This document shows, one piece after another, positions 61,518 to 64,000 of a DNA stretch of 64,000 nucleotides (positions are counted from its first letter, which is position 1; each line of letters starts with the position of its first letter). The notes beneath the pieces were generated by a model. The model had not been told where the DNA came from, searched no databases, and saw nothing but the letters and a program-made list of their open reading frames with translations. A program made the translations under genes and the position numbers. Where the stretch lies: the NCBI GenBank assembly GCA_034620365.1, contig JAQGEQ010000316.1:558001-622000 (forward strand), written 5' to 3'. The stretch is from Pegea sp. RAD2-039. Taxonomy: Eukaryota > Chordata > Thaliacea > Salpida > Salpidae.

Positions 61518-64000
61518 TCATTCAGCTCCTTTATTTGATCCTAAAAACAAATAAAAGAAACAATAACAAAAGATGAGTAGAAAATAAAGATGAATTTACG
61601 GATGCGGCTGATGTATCCTTGACTCCGGCTCTTCCGGTAGCTCTCGTAAGGATCTTTCAGATCATTTCCTAGTCCTTTAAACTTATCAAAGTTATCGCGA
61701 ACTGATGACGCGTGTACAGGCTCCTATGACGTCACAAAACATCACAAACATTCCTCAACCAATCACAAAGCTCACCTGAGCTCCTTGCTCTTTTGATCCT
61801 AATCCTGCTCCACTCCATCCCATCTTCTTCATCATCGCAGCGCCCCGATTATTCCACCCTTCGTTCAGCTGCCTGTGACGTCAAACACGATTGATGAGAA
61901 CGCGATAAGAAACGAGGAACTTACTTAGGAGGTGAGAAGCCACGTGATCGAGGCGGTGTAACGTCACGAGACTTGCTGCGGCGTCTTTACAAACGATTTA
62001 CAAATGGCGGTGGCATAGGATGATGAGAAAGTTACCTTGATGGCGGCGAGATGTTGTCTCGACTTCGTGGAATTGGTGAATTTGATCTACTTCTACTTGT
62101 AGATGATTTTGATGAGATGCTTGATGATCGTCGTTGTCGCTGTTCTAAAGCACGTTTCGCGCGTGTTTTAGCGCGAAAAAATTCGAACAATCCATTTGTC
62201 TCCCAACCATCGCTACAAAATATCACTGATGACGTCACTGACATCACTGATGACGTCACTAACGCGTTACGAGGGTAACCGTGTGATGGAGGAAGATAAA
62301 AAGCTTCAACGGCAGCGAGAAGTCGATCATTGGGAGGAAGAGGAGGAGGAAACCGGATGAGATCAGGATCAAGCTCTTTGTATTCCATTTCAGAGAGCTG
62401 TATGAAAGAAGAGCTGAAATCTGGTCAACAAGTGGATCTCTAGGTCGTTTACAGGCACTAGGGGCGCCATCAGACCAGCCGGAAGATCGTAGTACGGCGC
62501 TTTTGGTTTCAAAGCTTCATCTGATGATGTCACAGGCGCAATTGGCGCTGTGGGAGGTGATTTTTGAACGTTTTTGCTACCACCAGATGGCGCTGTTGGC
62601 GCGAAATCAGGCTGCTGTGGCTCCGCATAGCTGCTGATGACGTCATTTGAATGATAGGATCATTTAGATGAAAATGTTACTTACTCTTGTCGCGGAGGAA
62701 AGTTGTCATGAGGACGATCGATTCGCGATGATGACGTCATCCAAGGTTCATTTAGAGGAGGTTGAAACTTTGCAGGGCCATCACCTAGCAAAGACGATGA
62801 CGTCATCATCTTGTGACGTCATCAAACGCCTCACCTTGAAAGTTGTTGTCAGCAGATTCATTGAAATGATCTCTCATCGGCAGAGGCTGCAATGTTTTGG
62901 AGTCAATCAACTGAATTTACGAGTTGCGCGCTTTTACCTTATTTGGTAATCGACGATTGTCGAAGAATTGTCGCTTCTCGTTGATTTGAAGCTGCAGATG
63001 ATCACAATACTCCTGATGCTGATGTTTATACTTTTCAAATTTGCTCTGAAACTCGTGTTTGATGTTTCGAATGGTTTCAGCGTGAAAAGAGCTCCGTTCC
63101 ATCTGACGAAGAAGATATTGTTGTTAGCGACCAGTAGTAACCAACAACAACCAATTAGTAACCAACAACAACCAATTAGTAACCAACAGCAACCAATTAG
63201 TAACCAACAGCAACCATCAATCACCTGATATTCATTCAAAGTATTTTCTGGTCTTCGGATTCCATTTACAATTTTGATTTGGAAATATTTTTGTTCTTCC
63301 CACAAATCCAACAGCTTCGACAGCTTATCACGATCTAGCCCTTCTGAATCTACAACACATATGACGTCATCAAACGCGTTCATGATGTCATCACTCACTA
63401 ATGAAGGTGATGCAATAGATGGGAGTGATCACGTGTTCAATTGCCATCATCAAATGATCAATATTCCGTCGCGCCGCGTGATGAATGACGTCATGAAGCA
63501 AGTACACGAGATGTAGATTCATATTAACGTCTTGACGCTGTTTGCGCGCCTGTTAAGTCATCAGATTAGTCTCAAATTGATGTAGTAATGACGTCACCTT
63601 TCGCGAAGCAGTCACAACGCGATTGAGAATTAATTTGCATATTATCGAGGAATGAAAAGGCGAAATGGAGTTGTTTAGAATCCACTGTTTGCAACTAGCA
63701 ATTGAATCTTTAGTGCAAGAGTCAATCACTGGTTGCAGAAGATGATCCAACTGATTTAAATTGATTCCAGCTTCACCAGCATGCTGCAATCCATCTTTTT
63801 CATCTAATTCATAGATGATTTCATCGACACGAGCTTCTTCTTGCGCTGTTAGAGACTTTCAAAGATGTGATGACGTCATCTGTTGGTTTTAATCCTAATC
63901 ACCTCGTATTGTTGTTGCAAGTTCATTTCACTTTCTCGAATTTGTTGCTTCATAAACTCTTCGTCGTCTAATTGGTCGTTTGACATCACCGAATGTGACG
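61518..64000 (-). CDS. CHERP: CHERP orthologue (SURP/CID/G-patch RNA-processing protein), 5' end off the right edge
   Basis: Nuclear protein linked to the U2 snRNP and alternative splicing. Exons, minus strand: 63903-64000, 63598-63855, 63399-63549, 63225-63349, 62938-63102, 62835-62886, 62685-62784, 62453-62633, 62264-62397, 62036-62212, 61925-61984, 61776-61872, 61600-61723 and 61518-61540, all phases consistent. The CID-like domain reads LDHLLQPVIDSCTKDSIAS and LHLVYLLHDVIHHAARR. Then come a Gln-rich coiled stretch, a Pro-rich region, YYDLPAGLMAPLV, MEYKELDPDLIRFPPPLPP and DGWETNGLFEFFRAKTRAK. An RS-rich tail, a G-patch (MMKKMGWSGAGLGSKEQG) and DPYESYRKS finish the protein. The N-terminal SURP part should lie beyond the edge. 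Introns are 46-57 bp except one of 122 bp, and many hold TGACGTCA. Confidence 0.93.
61727..63878. repeat. TGACGTCA palindrome cluster across CHERP
   Basis: Twelve perfect copies begin at 61727, 61876, 62230, 62251, 62638, 62732, 62798, 62814, 63362, 63486, 63589 and 63871. Ten lie in eight introns and two in coding exons (62732 read MTSS, 63486 read HDVIHH). One intron (62213-62263) holds two copies 21 bases apart within a repeated GTGACGTCATCAGTGAT-like unit (seen on the minus strand). Confidence 0.9.
63136..63216. repeat. Four-unit 21-bp tandem repeat in a CHERP intron
   Basis: The unit AGTAACCAACAACAACCAATT begins at 63136, 63157, 63178 and 63199, with CAACAG/CAACAA variation and a partial last unit. 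It lies in the 122-bp intron 63103-63224, the longest in this gene. That length is not a multiple of three, so it is not coding. Confidence 0.9.

Noticed and set aside
63136..63216. CRISPR-like array
   Set aside because: Repeat units are directly adjacent without unique spacers, in a eukaryotic intron.
62934..63398. Cys-Trp-Leu repeat protein (GCCWLLI repeats) on the minus strand
   Set aside because: It is read-through of a CHERP exon into a 122-bp intron with a 21-bp tandem repeat, and the downstream exon is in another frame.

Overview
This is a window of an AT-rich (roughly 30% GC by eye), intron-containing animal nuclear genome. Most introns are very short (about 46-57 bp) and most genes are single-copy bilaterian orthologues. 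A voltage-gated sodium channel with a lysine in the domain III pore argues for a bilaterian. That channel gene, together with a U12-type AT-AC intron inside it, argues against a nematode. The channel is too divergent to suggest an arthropod or vertebrate. I cannot name the phylum. All gene models below were built by hand: splice sites were read from the sequence, and reading-frame phase was checked at every junction.

Layout. 1-16306 (minus): sodium channel gene, 26 exons in the window, 3' end off the left edge. Its 5.8-kb intron holds a complete DC-STAMP/DCST-family gene on the opposite strand (4227-9380). 17390-17946 (minus): a three-exon unidentified small gene. 19190-21420: a LINE tail and a decayed LTR-type retroelement. 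21948-25349 (minus): TRMT5. 26160-27110: LINE relic. 28203-29099 (plus): CTF8 followed closely by a small membrane-protein gene. 31271-32541 (minus): secreted GDPD phosphodiesterase. 34227-38267 (plus): adhesion GPCR with an N-terminal C-type lectin domain. 38778-40430 (minus): KCTD10/13/TNFAIP1-type BTB protein. 41620-44437: two LINE relics. 45155-45611 (minus): serine palmitoyltransferase small subunit. 48409-49764 (plus): MFSD11/UNC93-like. 50666-52767 (minus): SENP/Ulp1 protease, with inverted tRNA-like SINEs at 50339 and 54950. 55606-56618 (plus): CREC-family ER calcium-binding protein. 57162-58660 (plus): LRRC28. 61518-64000 (minus): CHERP, 5' end off the right edge.

The strongest unexplained signal is the palindrome TGACGTCA. 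I count 27 perfect copies, and 26 of them lie in or directly beside three genes (middle of TRMT5, GDPD, CHERP). About half sit inside 46-57-bp introns, often touching a splice site. The other genes have none, apart from one copy inside a sodium-channel intron. A second clear result is that a tRNA-like SINE carries the 3' tail of the local LINE family. The genes form no single pathway. The only likely co-transcribed pair is CTF8 and its downstream small gene. Many start codons lie a few bases after a splice-acceptor-like AG, which suggests 5'-UTR introns or spliced-leader trans-splicing.
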